Assembly: GCA_029204225.1 (NCBI GenBank)
Contig: CM055106.1
Location: 48,127,337-48,191,336, forward strand
Reading direction: 5' to 3'
DNA from: Diphasiastrum complanatum
Lineage: Eukaryota > Streptophyta > Lycopodiopsida > Lycopodiales > Lycopodiaceae
DNA: 64,000 bases
The position numbers and the translations under genes were made by a program. Below are positions 46,226 through 60,437 of this stretch, piece after piece. Below the pieces are notes generated by a model. It saw only the letters and a list, made by a program, of their open reading frames with translations. It was not told the DNA's origin and made no database searches. The first letter of the stretch is position 1, and every line of letters begins with the position of its first letter.

Positions 46226-46594
46226 TGATGGTTATGATGAATGAATGCTCACTGATGCAAATCGCGTACTTGCAACCTTAGCAATTTGACACGTAGCAGA
46301 TCATAATCATCAAAGCAATTAGCAACAATTAAAGCCAGAAAGCAAATGATCAATACGCAGACAATCAGTACACAATGATGGCAAAAACTTGAGTGAGGCA
46401 TCGACACCAAAATTCACTCTCATATATTAGCTTTACAAGTGTCCACCACCAAGAACAGGACCCGTACTTGCCAAGAAAAAAAAACTCACATCTGTCATTC
46501 CATAATTTACCATGTGCCTTATAGGCCAAGAACTACACAAAGCTACTTTCATACCCATTATGACAATTAACTGGATTTTGAAATTGAACCAACA
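46226..46594 (-). mobile_element. 5' LTR of copia 39500-46594
   Basis: The 369 bp repeat partners 39500-39863, starting (minus strand) TGTTGGTTCAATTTC. Confidence 0.9.
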
Positions 46595-49483
<2,889 letters not shown>

Positions 49484-49994
49484 TGTCCAGCGATGGACAA
49501 ATCTAATGGATTGTTGTGTAGGATAAACATGTGCATCTTGCCTGTCAACGATGGACATAATACACTTTACTACATCGCTTCAAATATGTTTGGTAGACTG
49601 CCTCCTCATATATATGAATGCCTCTTCACTCTTAAGGGACATCGATGGAGTAAGTCCTTAGTAGCTGTTTTTTGGCTTCAAAGTAAACACTTATGAATGC
49701 TTCTGTCCAACAATGGACAACTAGCATACTCTCTTCACTTTTGATGATGGTTTTGCAAGGTAGATGTGCTTTCTGTCCAGCGATGGACAACAAGCTCCAT
49801 CTTCTCCTTTTTGTGTGTACTTTAAATGCAAACACACACTACTGCCCAGCCATGGACAGTAGGATCACCTACACTTAATTCTCTGAAGGTTTATATGGTT
49901 CTTAGGCTTGCTGTCCAACGATGGACAGAAAACAAAAATCTTTGAATGATTGTTGTTTCTTACATTCATACCTTCTACTATCTAGCGATGGATA
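49484..49994. repeat. Array of TGTCCA-NNNN-TGGACA palindromes with ~53 bp dissimilar spacers
   Basis: The 16 bp motif TGTCCAGCGATGGACA or a close variant starts at 49484, 49543, 49704, 49774, 49843, 49912 and 49979, with a degenerate form near 49636. From 49704 the period is 70, 69, 69 and 67 bp, with spacers of 54, 53, 53 and 51 bp. Spacers look unrelated by eye. The last copy, TATCTAGCGATGGATA, keeps its stem by a paired change. No cas gene or leader exists, and this is a plant genome, so it is not called CRISPR. Function is unknown. Confidence 0.85.
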
Positions 49995-51830
49995 GGAGGA
50001 CTTTTGATGGCTCACCTCTAAGAAATGGCTTTACTCTCGGGTCTTACAATAAATTGATATTCTCAAATGCTGTGTTTACCGTTTCAAGTCTCACCCTACG
50101 ATACTAAACTGCTATTGGTGCGTGTGATAATGTAGCATCATTTTTTACTACGGCCTTTCATCTTCTACATTCTAGTTCATACTCGAACCGAGCATTATCG
50201 TACTCAAAGCAAAGCTGCATCTACCTATTGAAACTTCACAAAGCAGACAATTTAACACACTCCGTATACTGTATCTAGACGTTTCTTACTCTTTAACATA
50301 GCCATGACTAAAAAGACTATTTTCTTGTCGTTATGATATAAAGAGAAAACCTTTACGAAAAAACAACAATGGCAGCCTCTCAAGAAGCCTCGTCTACAAA
50401 CATTCAGGTGTGACTTCTCGTTATCGATTCGTATGCGATTCTACGATGCACGAACAAGAATGGGTTACGTAGTTCTTTATACCTTAACATCTATGTCTCT
50501 TTAAAAAAAACCCTTTCCTTTTTTTTAAAAAAAAATGACTTCAGAAAAAGATACTACTTCCCAAAAAGCAAAATTGACTAAATGATTCTTAAAGAAATCC
50601 TTGTCAAAAACCTAATAGTAGGGACTCCAATAAAACGGTCTTAGATAGCATGGAAATGCGTAAGATCATAGTTTTTACGAAAGGGTTAGAATGGCACGGA
50701 TCTGCCCTAATACCTAGTAAAAACATTGGAAACTTCCTACTAAAAACTAATCATGTCTATCCGAAGCAATTGTTATATGATTTAGTTTTCAAAGAGGGCA
50801 ATTTGACTTGGACAACAAAAACTAAGGTTCTGCATTAAGCGTGCTTGAGCATAATTTGAAATGCTAAGGTACAAGGAATGATAAAGGAAATTATAGAATC
50901 ATAAGAACGAGAGATCTCGTTGAAACAAAAGAATGCAAGGGCAAGGAAGTAGAAAGCAATATAGTCTCTTGGGCTTGTGGGAGTTGCAAGAAATAGAGGA
51001 TTTCATAGTTAGAGATTGTGAGTGATTTGATTTTGCATGTCAACTGGCTAGAATTTGATTGATTAACCATATCCATAATACTAACACACATTTTCACAAG
51101 ATTTGTGTTTGCTAGTGAGAATTGACTCAATCATTCAAGACTTCACATGTTTAGCAAAAATCAAATCATCTTGTAGCCTAAACCAATGTGAAACTAGACG
51201 ACAATAGAGGCTTTGGCATAAGACTGTTGGGTTATGTGCTCAATATGGTGGTGGGACTTTGTAGAAGGGCCTCCATGCATTGTATGCCAATATGATGAGA
51301 TGTGATGGGTCCACCAATGCATATGTATTTTAGTTGTCACTGGCTGAGTAGCAACTATAATTGTACCTAAGTTCGTAAATTGTTGTGCAATGCACTAGGA
51401 TCTTATTGGCTGATCTACGAGATCAAACAAACTTGAGCTAACAATTTTACCAGCATGTTGAGAAATTTTCACCTAACACCACTTTCAAAATAGTTATATT
51501 TATAAATAATACTCTCAAACAATATAACCACAAGGGTATATGTATTTATGTCATATCATTAAGACGCCATGTGAAATTGCTAAATCTAGATATGTGGCCA
51601 ACCTAATTGTCCATAACTGAATCTATATGCAAAAAGGAGCATCGATACATGCTCACAACTCATATGCTGGACACATTCATATCAACCTTTGGAATAAACA
51701 GACTTTAAGACCGTATAAACTTTGTTTATAATCTTTTATGTCTCATATCATCGAGACCCACTTCACATCTTGATTATCCAAAACACCATCTATACCTAGA
51801 ATAGGTTCAACCATCTTGTAACGGAGTACA
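49995..51830. other. Unrecognised AT-rich DNA
   Basis: No gene recognised. It contains the third copy of the GTTAG/CTAAC hairpin repeat (50683-50713). Confidence 0.5.
50683..50713. repeat. GTTAG/CTAAT hairpin repeat, copy 3
   Basis: It has the same nested stems as the copies at 37.2 and 37.5 kb. The outer arm changes C to T, leaving a G-T wobble. A GCATGG word lies 35 bp upstream. Confidence 0.72.
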
Positions 51831-52899
51831 CATAGTACATGTATCAATCGATAGACTTGCAACTTCCGAAAGATGAAGGCAATACACTTAATACCATTTC
51901 AGTTTACTTTTCGTTCGTTTACACCATAGTGAACAATTTGCTTGACAGATGGGCTCCACAATCAATCCCAGTGAAACTATGCTGGCATGAACTTTGTCAT
52001 AATGACATTCATGAAACTGTGCAGGAAAATGATTGCATCTAAGACTCAAGAGTAAAGTCCAAGTCAAACAACGAGCGTGCAAATTTGAGAGGGCAAATGA
52101 AATGATACATAACACATGTATTGAAATGAATGCCCATCTTGTCTCACTGACGCCTACAAGAGCAGCATATTTGAAATCTTGTTTTCCTGGTCTGCATATA
52201 CATCAATAAGTAACTTGTACCATTTGAAGTACTGTGATTGAGCAATAAATTATTCACCTTGACATTGCTTTCTATGAGCACCCAATGCACAATAACAATA
52301 AAAAAAGCATGACGTGCAATTCTACATGGGCTACCAAGTACATTATGACTGCTTACAAGTCCATAAAAACAGAAAATCTGGAGAAAGTATTAAGACAATA
52401 ACTAGAATAAATCTGGACACATTCTAGGCTGAGGCACAAATCTGGAACTTTTCGAAGGGAAAAATGAGGTTGAAGCAAAGAATCATCATCATGAATTTTG
52501 ATAATCTAATCAGACAATGTCCTTCGATCCAATTAACAAGTAATTCTTTTTATTCCAATCACTCAGCTAACAGATTAATATCACAACTGAACATCCATAG
52601 AACATATGCAAGACTCAATTGTTATGTTTTTCCTTGCCAAACTCACAACTATTAACAACAAAACTTTTGTTGCAAAAGAAAAGAAAGAATGATCAACTGA
52701 TATGTAAACATCATGACATGAACTGTTCAAACTGGATATATCAGCAAGATACATGAATCATCATGTAAACCCATGAGAATGTCAACAGTGTCAGTTTCAA
52801 TCAAAATACCCACACTTGTGAAACATGACCAGATTGAGTTGACATACTCGAGACAGAGGCCTTCATACAAGGCTGTTGAATACACCATTCAATATAGCT

Positions 52900-53270
52900 T
52901 ACACAAACGTGGCTTGTTGCAAAATTCACGACCTGTTGATCTAACAATAAACAAAACAGCAGCTGTCAAACTAGCACCTAATATGGTACACAAAATCTGA
53001 ATCGCATCTTGGCCTCCTGCTGAAACCAAAAAAGAGGAAGTCAGATCAGTTTCATGAGTATTTCTCAAAGTCAAAAGGGGTGCATGAATCCTCATTAAGC
53101 TCATTCTGCACAAGACTGGACACTGATATATTTCACTTTAAGAGTACATTGAGCCTGCAAGAAAATACCCATCACCTTATGTCCTAACACATACCTTGTC
53201 GCAGTGATACACTCGTAAAAGTCACTCCTGCTCCTGCCAGAATCAATGCCAATGGAAGGGACTGCAAAAA
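52900..53270 (-). CDS. Two possible exons of an unidentified membrane protein
   Basis: On the minus strand, after GTTTTTGCAG, an exon (about 53262-53197) reads SLPLALILAGAGVTFTSVSL and ends CGACAAG before GTATGT. After GGTTTCAG a second exon (from about 53020) reads GGQDAIQILCTILGASLTAA, then VLFIVRSTG. The phases agree and both pieces are hydrophobic, like transmembrane helices. The end of the second exon and all other exons are undetermined. I do not recognise the family. Surrounding DNA (51831-53779) has no other supported gene. Confidence 0.4.
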
Positions 53271-54293
53271 CACAGAGTGTGGATACACTTCATCAAAACT
53301 ACCACAAATTTTAATCTCACATCTACTTATCCAAGATAAGACATCACAACTAGATAAACTCCGACATCCTTAATAAACAAAAAAGCTTCATTGATGTTTT
53401 TCTTGGGTGCCAAGAAGCATGTAAGACTAATGAAGTATATGTCAAGTATGTTCCAAACTAGTGGAGAACGATATATACGTCTCCGTAACATGAATATGCA
53501 GATAAAAAAATAAATTGAATTATCTAAGCTGATACATAAAAGTCTGACTATCCAAATATGAGCAATTATGAGAAAACATGAAGCTCTCAATCAATAGATG
53601 CTGGCATGGTATCCTGCTAAAGTGATAGTAAGAGAAAGTCCTGATGAATTCTGGAGGAGGTGTAGCATGTGTGTATAACTATCATGATCTCTAGTGAGGA
53701 CATCATAGAGTAACCCTGGAGACGGCTGGTATAGTATGTTGACATTGTCTTTGAGTGTGATGTTTGAAAGGGATATCTATTTCAGCTTTTGACTCAACTA
53801 TGCCTGCGTTCTAGGTCGTCTCTTCTTACAAGAAAAAGAGCTATTATGTTCTTGTCTATGGTGAGCGGTGGTTTCTGTTGGGCTACAAAACTCTCTCCAC
53901 AACCTGAACATCTCTCATATCATCAGAGCAACACACTGCTGACCTCATATGTCATAATAAAACTGAGTGTGATTCGGTGATCTCGAAATAAGTATCAGTA
54001 TCGCCCTCAGATCCCATAATATATTGGTCACCTAGAGAGAAAATGCTCCTAGGACTACTACTCCACTAGAACACAATTGGCAAATTCACCTGTCTCGAGG
54101 GCTACCCTGGAAGCAGCCAACTTCTATCTGTAGCTAGTGTGAGGATACTCTGAATTTTCCTTGTTTATCAAAGAGCATGCGACAATCCAAGATGAAGGTA
54201 CCACAGTGGAACAATGTCTCCATGGGGATCAATATCAAGAATGTCATGGATAAAAAGTTGGCTTAACACCCAACATACCACTACAAGCTCTAT

Positions 54294-54722
54294 GAAGATA
54301 TGATATGTTGATCACCTGTCAGATATATGTGCATGAGTACCCTCTGGGAGATGAGATATAGAGATGACAAATGAAGATATGATATGTTGATCACCTGTCA
54401 GATATATGTGCATGAGTACCCTCTGGGAGATGAGATATAGAGATGTCAAATGAAGATATTATATGATATGTTGATCACCTGTCAGATATATGTGCATGAG
54501 TACCCTCTGGGAGATGAGATACATGTGCATGAGTACCCTCTGGGAGATGAGATACAGAGATTCCAAATGAAGATATGATATGTTGATCACCTGTCAGATA
54601 TATGTGCATGAGTACCCTCTGGGAGATGAGATATAGAGATGTCAAATGAAGATATGATATGTTGATCACCTGTCAGATATATGTGCATGAGTACCCTCTG
54701 GGAGATGAGATATAGAGATGTC
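54294..54722. repeat. 79 bp tandem repeat, about five copies, within TC-LINE sequence
   Basis: The unit begins TGAAGATATGATATGTTGAT. Copies begin near 54294, 54373, 54452 (5 bp longer), 54566 and 54645, with an extra ~35 bp partial unit near 54520. On the minus strand each unit codes for LPEGTHAHISDR-like residues, matching the LPSGTHEYIRRF part of the LINE, so LINE coding DNA was tandemly amplified. Confidence 0.88.
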
Positions 54723-55099
54723 ACATGTGTCTTGTAGGCGTGATGCCTACAAGCACCATGATGAGTGATCAACCTACTCATGAAGTCCTCCAGAGGATGT
54801 GACTGCTATCCAAGAGTATATCTGCAGACTTCATTGCCACGATCACTGCCTACTATCACCACCAGTCCCAAAAGCCATAACCCTATGTATTTAAATAATC
54901 ATCCAAAAGATAGCCTCTAGCTATAGGGGAGGCATCACAAACTTTGCTGAAATGATCTGGCGTGGGACAAAGGGCTTATTGCATGTCATCCTTGATGGCA
55001 TACCTACCAAGAGAGGTGCAAAGCTAGTCCAATTAAATCATGTGATCCCCAATCCCCATACCTTTGTTGCATACATGATTGTACTATAATATTGAAACG

Positions 55100-55516
55100 G
55101 TGGCCATTACTATTTGAATCCCAAAATGTGCTTCCTTAAGCATGACCTGACTAGAGGTAAGTGTTCCTTCCTTAGATGTTGTTTGTCTCGTGCTAAATCT
55201 AGGGCCTTCAACGACTGCACCCAAAATTCAAATATGTAATATTGAAGAAATTATCTCTAGTGGTTGGCCATCCAAAGTGAAGGTGTGTCTGATGTGGTTG
55301 TAGGAGTCGCTATGGTGTCAAAAAAATGGCACTAACTATTTGAATTCCGAATGTGCTTCCTAAAGCATGAGCTCTCCACAGTGACTACAGATAAGAGTTC
55401 ATTCCTTAGATGTTGCCTGTTCATGCTGAATCTAGGGCCCGTAATGAGTGCACCCAATTATGTATATGAAGGGACTATCTCTGGTGGCTGGCCATCCAAA
55501 GTGAGGTGTGTCTGTG
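55100..55516. repeat. Two-copy ~220 bp tandem duplication
   Basis: Segments at about 55100-55300 and 55328-55516 match over blocks such as TTCCTTAGATGTTG and GGCTGGCCATCCAAAGTGA. They lie within the decayed minus-strand LINE. Confidence 0.7.
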
Positions 55517-56395
55517 CATGAAGGAAGGGGATGTATTAAAAACCATCACTTTGGCCTTCTTTGTGTTGACCTCCAAACCCCCCGTTCTTTGTGAAAAGCA
55601 TGTAAAGCATCAATATGTCTCTGCCTCACTCAAGGGAGAGACAAACCCCACGTCATCATCATACAACAATGTAGAGATCGGAATCTCTCCCAAAATTGCA
55701 CCTCCCTAATCACCGCCTCCAACTCATCAACATATATGCCCAACAACGTAGGCAGGAGTGAACACCCCAGCTTGACCCCAATAGTACTAGTGATAAACTT
55801 CAATGTACCATCTATGCATCTTAAACGTTCCATCACTCATATAGTGCCATCAATGCCAAAACAGTCTTTGAGGGGAAATCGGGTCGCCATTTGCTGTAAC
55901 TGGAACCTCTCTGTCAGCTGAGACTCTCTGAATACCCAACTCTCAAGTATCTAGTGCATTATTCATAGAGGATTAGATTCCACCAAATGTATGTCTCTCT
56001 CTAGTCCTGTCTTCCTGGTATCAAAATCCCCTAATAGTAGGACTTGACCCCTCTCTGAGTAAGAGATGATGTCTTCTGAGATATCTGAGTATGGTGATAC
56101 CCCATCACTACAAGCATAAGAGGAGGTTTTCGTGCACAATAGTATACACCACAATGAATATATCCTGCTCCAACCCAATATTCCTGCCCATAGTCCTTAT
56201 CTACAAGTACCTAGACTTCTCGTCTCGCTGCACAATAGAGAATGAGGTGTAGAAATTCCCTGGACATGCTACTCCTCCTAACCCCCTGCCTCCTATTGAT
56301 CTTGCCTCCCCTCTGCATAGTGGTGACCAAGTGTAGCCATGAAAGGCAGGTAACTGAAGGAACTAAGCCATAGCGCGATACTCACATTACATCAG

Positions 56396-56449
56396 TGGTA
56401 TCAGAGACCTGAAAGCGCCAAAAACAGATTCATCAGTGGTATCAGAGCC
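56396..56449 (+). promoter_or_regulatory. Duplicated primer-binding site
   Basis: TGGTATCAGAGCC at 56437-56449 is preceded 41 bp upstream by a near copy, TGGTATCAGAGACC, with the shared lead-in CATCAG. Either could be the original site next to the LTR. Confidence 0.75.
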
Positions 56450-56474
56450 TGGTTACTTAGAACTGGAGAGCCTC

Positions 56475-56748
56475 ATGGCTTCAATAAGCAGCATCCAATC
56501 GAAGATTTGAGTTCTTGAGGCAGACGGGTCAAATTATTTGGCCTGGAAAGTGAAAACTTCCCTCATCTTGAGAGGAGAAGCTTTATGGCCCTGGGTAGAC
56601 GGGACTAAAGAAATGTCTGCCAGCACAGGCAAAGAACTTTGTGAATGGAAGGAGAAGAATGACAAAGCAGTAGCTATCATATCATCTTCAATAGAAGATA
56701 GCATCAATGTGGGATGCACTGCTAGCAAGGTTTCAAACCAAGTCACGT
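56475..56748 (+). pseudogene. Copia gag, first part
   Basis: The ATG at 56475 gives MASISSIQSKI, then a TGA. The frame continues VLEADGSNYLAWKVKTSLIL, WPWVDGTKEMS and KNDKAVAIISSSIEDSIN. It is cut at CACGT by the gypsy insertion and resumes at 58718. Confidence 0.85.
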
Positions 56749-57241
56749 TGTCACAAGCCAGTCTCTCCAAGCTCGTGAATCCTAGAAGCCGATGTGTAGA
56801 ATGAACCTCCCAACCATAGGCACCCCCTCCTTGAGTCATTCTACCTGCTATTCCCGTCAACTGGCACATGGCATCCACCTGTGGGTGATCAGTCCACTTG
56901 GCATGCATGGCCCCTGTGACCTGTGAATACTGAGTGACTCATAGGGTACCACCCCCGTGCCCCGCCAAAGACCTGTGACCCTCTTGGTCACCCCGACTAC
57001 TCGTCGGCTAGCATCTCGTCACTGACGGCTAGGGTCCCGATGGTCAAGACACACTGCATCTCTGTTAGCTTGTCAGGCGGCCACACCGGGTCACTGCTCG
57101 TGACGCATCGGTCCCTACTTGGGATAGATGTCCTCATCGGTCACCGACCCTTGCCAATACTAGGCCTCAGGCCCTTTGGTAACCGGCCGTGCCGAGATCA
57201 TGATAGAGCCATAACTGGGCTCTAACAATCCTTCCCTCCTC

Positions 57242-57370
57242 TAACAAGTCATCGGTCCTCAATGACAAACTCTGGGTAAGACTTCTGCAACGCCTGTCGC
57301 ATCTCCCAGGTAGCATCTGACAACGGATGCCCTTTCCAAGTTACTAGATACTCTTGAAGGAGACGATTCC
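57242..57370 (-). pseudogene. Gypsy polyprotein C-terminal end
   Basis: The minus strand reads RLRNRLLQEYLVTWKGHPLS and DATWEMRQALQKSYP, the chromodomain-like tail. It is joined directly to the RT segment by deletion. Confidence 0.82.
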
Positions 57371-57950
57371 GCAATCGTCACTCTCTTCGATCTAGGATTT
57401 TGTCTAGCCCATCCACATTGTTGTTTTTCCTTAACTGGTCCGTTAGAGGAGCAGCTACCCAGGAATAATTCCTAACAAACCGTCGGTAGAACTTACAAAA
57501 GCCTAAGAAAGATTGTAATTGGCGTATATCGGCAGGCCTCGACCACTTCTTAACCATAGCCACCTTGGCTGGGTCAACCGAAATACCCTCAGCAGTCACT
57601 ACGTGACCCAAATACTCGATACGAGTTTTACACAACTCTGTCTTCTGAGCATTGGCATACAAGACAGAAGCTTGTAACTTGCCAAACACGGTCTTGAGAT
57701 GAACCTCATGCTCCTCGACCGCTTTACTAAAAATCAATATATCGTCAATAAAATTGACGACAAACTTGCCCATATAGTCTCGCAAGACATCGTTCATGAG
57801 CATCATGAACGTGGCTAGGGCATTGGTTAACCCAAATGGCATAACCAAAAATTCATAATGACCGAAACGGGATGTCTTCATCTCGAATCCGTATTTGATG
57901 GTATCCACTTTTGAGATCTATCTTACTGAAAATGGTTGCACCTTGTGTCA
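57371..57950 (-). pseudogene. Gypsy reverse transcriptase fragment
   Basis: The minus strand reads [38 protein letters not shown] and the catalytic FIDDILIFS (about 57760-57735). HEVHLKTVFGKL, YLGHVVTAEGISVDPAKV and LQSFLGFCKFYRRFVRNYS follow. RNase H and integrase are absent after this point. Confidence 0.9.
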
Positions 57951-58029
57951 GACTCCAAATCTGAAAATTCACTTAAAACCTAGCTTATCCCGTGCGCAGC
58001 AATCAGCAATGTCGATCCCTGTCGATTTC

Positions 58030-58248
58030 CCTGCATGTACAAACATCAGAGCACACGAAACATGGTGGAGCTAGCTGCCTTGTCTCCTCCCAACGTTTGC
58101 TGCATAGATTATGGTGAGGAATGCCTCTCTCTAGGCTCACTTATGCACAATCCTCAAGCACCACTTAACCCTGACCTTTCCTAACGTCGACACGTGGCGA
58201 ATTCCATGCACAGTCGACAGTTGCCACTTGGCAGTACCCTGACACATA
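58030..58248 (-). mobile_element. Fragment of the 60-kb-type gypsy LTR
   Basis: It aligns with about 60500-60710 (shared GAGGAATGCCTCTCTCTAGG and GACACTTGCC-type blocks). It lies inside the other gypsy remnant. The flanking 58249-58628 is unrecognised. Confidence 0.75.
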
Positions 58249-58717
58249 GGACAGAGATAGCACAAAATCAAGCTAGAAATTTTGCACTTAGTAAAACACT
58301 CAGAAAAAGCAAATCTGACCAAACTTTCAACTGCAAGACAACGAAGACAAGAAAGGGAAAAAAAATGAGCTCTCCCTGAAATCCAAGCAAAGGGATCCCC
58401 TCAGGAATGCGCTGGCAAGGAACAAAAAGGTGTCGATTCTGCCTTCAAAATAGCCTCAAATAGCTTCAGAATAGCTTCAGAACAGCACTGGACAGCTGTC
58501 CCACAATTTTGGATGTTTGTAGATCTTGAAATCAGCGCTGGAACAGTCAAATGGGCACTAAATTGGTGCTAGAGCAGCACTCCAGTTCCCTACAAATTTT
58601 AGTATTGATATGTCCTCAGATCAGCGCTGGTCACCGACCCTTGCTAATACTAGGCCTCAGGCCCTTTGGTAACCGGCCGTGTCGAGGTCATGATAGAGCC
58701 ATAACTGGGCTCTAACA

Positions 58718-59235
58718 CACGTAATCAGATCATGCACTTGGAAGACCAGCTTACCTATCTACGATGGGATGGCAAGGAAGAATCTACTCCTCTCCCTACA
58801 CAATGCTGGAACAGAACATGCTGTTTCACAAGAGAAGCAGCTCACATACCTCCTGCGTGCTCTACCAAGATCGTTCCAGACCGCCCGGACTCTATTGGCC
58901 AAAGATCCTGACATGACTCTTGAGAAGGCTATAATTGAGATCAAAGAAGAAGTAGAGGCTCGTGAGCACTATGATGACAAGAACGAGTCAGATCAAGCTC
59001 TCTACAACAACAAAGAGCGACAGAAGAAGAAGTCTTAGCCTAATAGGGAGTCAGATCAGAGACAAGAACGGAGTCAGCAGAAAGAGGGAGATCAGGAAGG
59101 CAGATGGAAAGGAAGGAGCAAGCAAAAACAACAAGATGGTGAGAAGAAATCTTGTGTGAGATGCAGACGTTTGACACATACTAGCTAAATCCGAAAATAG
59201 AGTGCATTCATTGTCACAAGAAGGGTCATGCAACC
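58718..59235 (+). pseudogene. Copia gag, second part
   Basis: After the insertion gag resumes as NQIMHLEDQLTYLRWDGKEE in one frame and EKQLTYLLRALPRSFQTART, IIEIKEEVEAREHYDDKN in another, so a frameshift near 58790 is present. The knuckle CIHCHKKGHATVDC lies at about 59203-59245. Confidence 0.82.
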
Positions 59236-60437
59236 GTGGACTGCTATCGGAATCCAAGAAACAAGAAAGCACAAAGCAGAAGGGAGAACTCCAACAGCTC
59301 ATCCTACGTAGAGGAACCAAAATCCTCAAAGATGGCTGAAGAAAGAGCTAACAAGAATCCATTTGCTTATTTGTGTGCTAATGTGTGTGCCACATCACAA
59401 GATGATATACAAGAAGTAATTCTTGATTCAGGTGCTACGTCACATTTCGTGACAACAAAGCAAATGATTGCTGATTTTCAAGAAACTGATTCCTCCAGAT
59501 ATATAATTCTGGGAGATGGTTCCAGACATCAAGTCAGTGGAACAGGGGAACTGTTGCTGAACACAGAGATAGGATACTTGAAGATGTCCTATACGTGCCT
59601 ACACTTCAAAAAGATCTACTATTTGTGGCATGCAAGCATGTCTGTCATCTTCACAGGTGATTCATGTGAAGTGGTTGAAGCTAAAACCACTTGTCTTATT
59701 ACAGAAGGCAAGTGCAAAGGCAATCATACAGTAGCTCTGTACAACGCTAGCCAGAATGGAGTATTCACAGGCGTTAGCATCAAGCATGCAACATGTCTGA
59801 AGTCCTGTGATGCATGCAACAAAGGCAAGATGTCACGTACACCTTTTACCAGGGACTCATTCAAGACTAAAGCACTCCTGGAGTTAGTACACTCACACAT
59901 CTGTGGACCCTTCGATGTAGTCTCTTTGGCAGGTTCAAGATATTACATCACTTTTATAGATGACTTCAGCAAGGTTGCAGCTGTGTACTTCATTCATAAC
60001 AAGTCATAAGCACTGGACAAATTTACAGAGTTTGTAAATTGGGTTGAGAAGTGGACAGACAAGAAAGTTAAACAGCTAAGGACAGACAGAGGTGGAGAAT
60101 ATGTCTCCAAACGGTTTGCAGAATTTTGTACCAGCCGAGGCATCCTTCATTTGAAGACAGCAGCATATACACCACAACGTAATGGTGTTACATAGAGGAG
60201 AAATCGGACTCTCATGGAGGTTGCAAAATGCATGATGGCCTATTCCAAAATGGCGATCACAACCAATTACCTACGGAATTGGACAGGGAAATCTGGCATT
60301 CCCTATACAACTCCACATGAAGTGTGGTGGGGCAACAAGCCAAATCTGGCTCATGTTCGCATCTTTGGGTGTGTAGCATATGCACACATACCAGATCAGA
60401 AAAGAAAGAAGTTAGATGAAAAGTGGAGCAGTATTTC
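59236..60437 (+). pseudogene. Copia protease and integrase
   Basis: The protease motif is ILDSGATSHFV (59422-59455). Integrase shows CDACNKGKM, then the core FIDDFSK (first Asp), LRTDRGGEYV (second Asp) and a damaged NGVT-RRNRTLMEVAK, where the catalytic Glu codon is a TAG at 60194-60196. FGCVAYAHIPDQKRKKLD marks the end. A TAA at 60007-60009 also interrupts it. The gypsy LTR begins at 60438. Confidence 0.88.

Larger units (their letters stand above)
39500..46594 (-). mobile_element. Ty1/copia shell carrying a nested non-coding LTR element
   Basis: LTRs at 39500-39863 and 46226-46594 are clear direct repeats with TGATGG...CCAACA ends on the plus strand. Inside, only a protease-proximal piece (about 45891-46140) and the end of RNase H (39836-40173) remain. 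The middle is occupied by another LTR element at about 40174-45890. Gag, integrase and most of RT are gone. Confidence 0.85.
53780..56200 (-). pseudogene. Long decayed TC-LINE including the endonuclease
   Basis: On the minus strand the order is endonuclease (SPYSDISEDIISYSERGQVL, LLGDFDTRKTG; 56190-55963), RT (STIGVKLGCSLLPTLLGIYV, DELE; 55836-55630), a DALHAF...KKAKVM block near 55600-55540, the LPxGTH region amplified at 54294-54722, and the C-terminal SSHxLxIE...GxPRD region at 54170-54100. GDFDTR corresponds to the GDFNAR motif of APE-type LINE endonucleases. This is the only place in the window where the family's endonuclease survives. Stops and frameshifts are dense. Confidence 0.75.
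56749..58717 (-). mobile_element. Ty3/gypsy remnant inserted in copia gag
   Basis: Flanks are CACGT on both sides (56744-56748 and 58718-58722). The 3' LTR is 56749-57227 (TGTTAG...TGACA on the minus strand). A 5' LTR piece of 89 bp at 58629-58717 matches the first part of it. Between are a purine tract, the chromodomain-like end, RT, and foreign segments including a 215 bp piece of a different gypsy LTR. Much of the 5' LTR, gag, RNase H and integrase are lost. Confidence 0.88.
56390..60437 (+). mobile_element. Ty1/copia split by two gypsy elements
   Basis: The copia reads primer-binding site (56437-56449), gag (56475-56748, then 58718-59035), knuckle, protease and integrase up to 60437. A gypsy remnant (56749-58717) sits inside gag with target duplication CACGT, and a second gypsy begins at 60438 inside integrase. 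RT and beyond would lie right of the window. The LTR left of 56390 is not clearly delimited. Confidence 0.88.

Noticed and set aside
49484-49994. CRISPR array
   Set aside because: The repeats are only 16 bp and vary, the spacers exceed 50 bp, there are no cas genes, and the surroundings are plant nuclear DNA. It is reported as an unexplained palindrome array instead.
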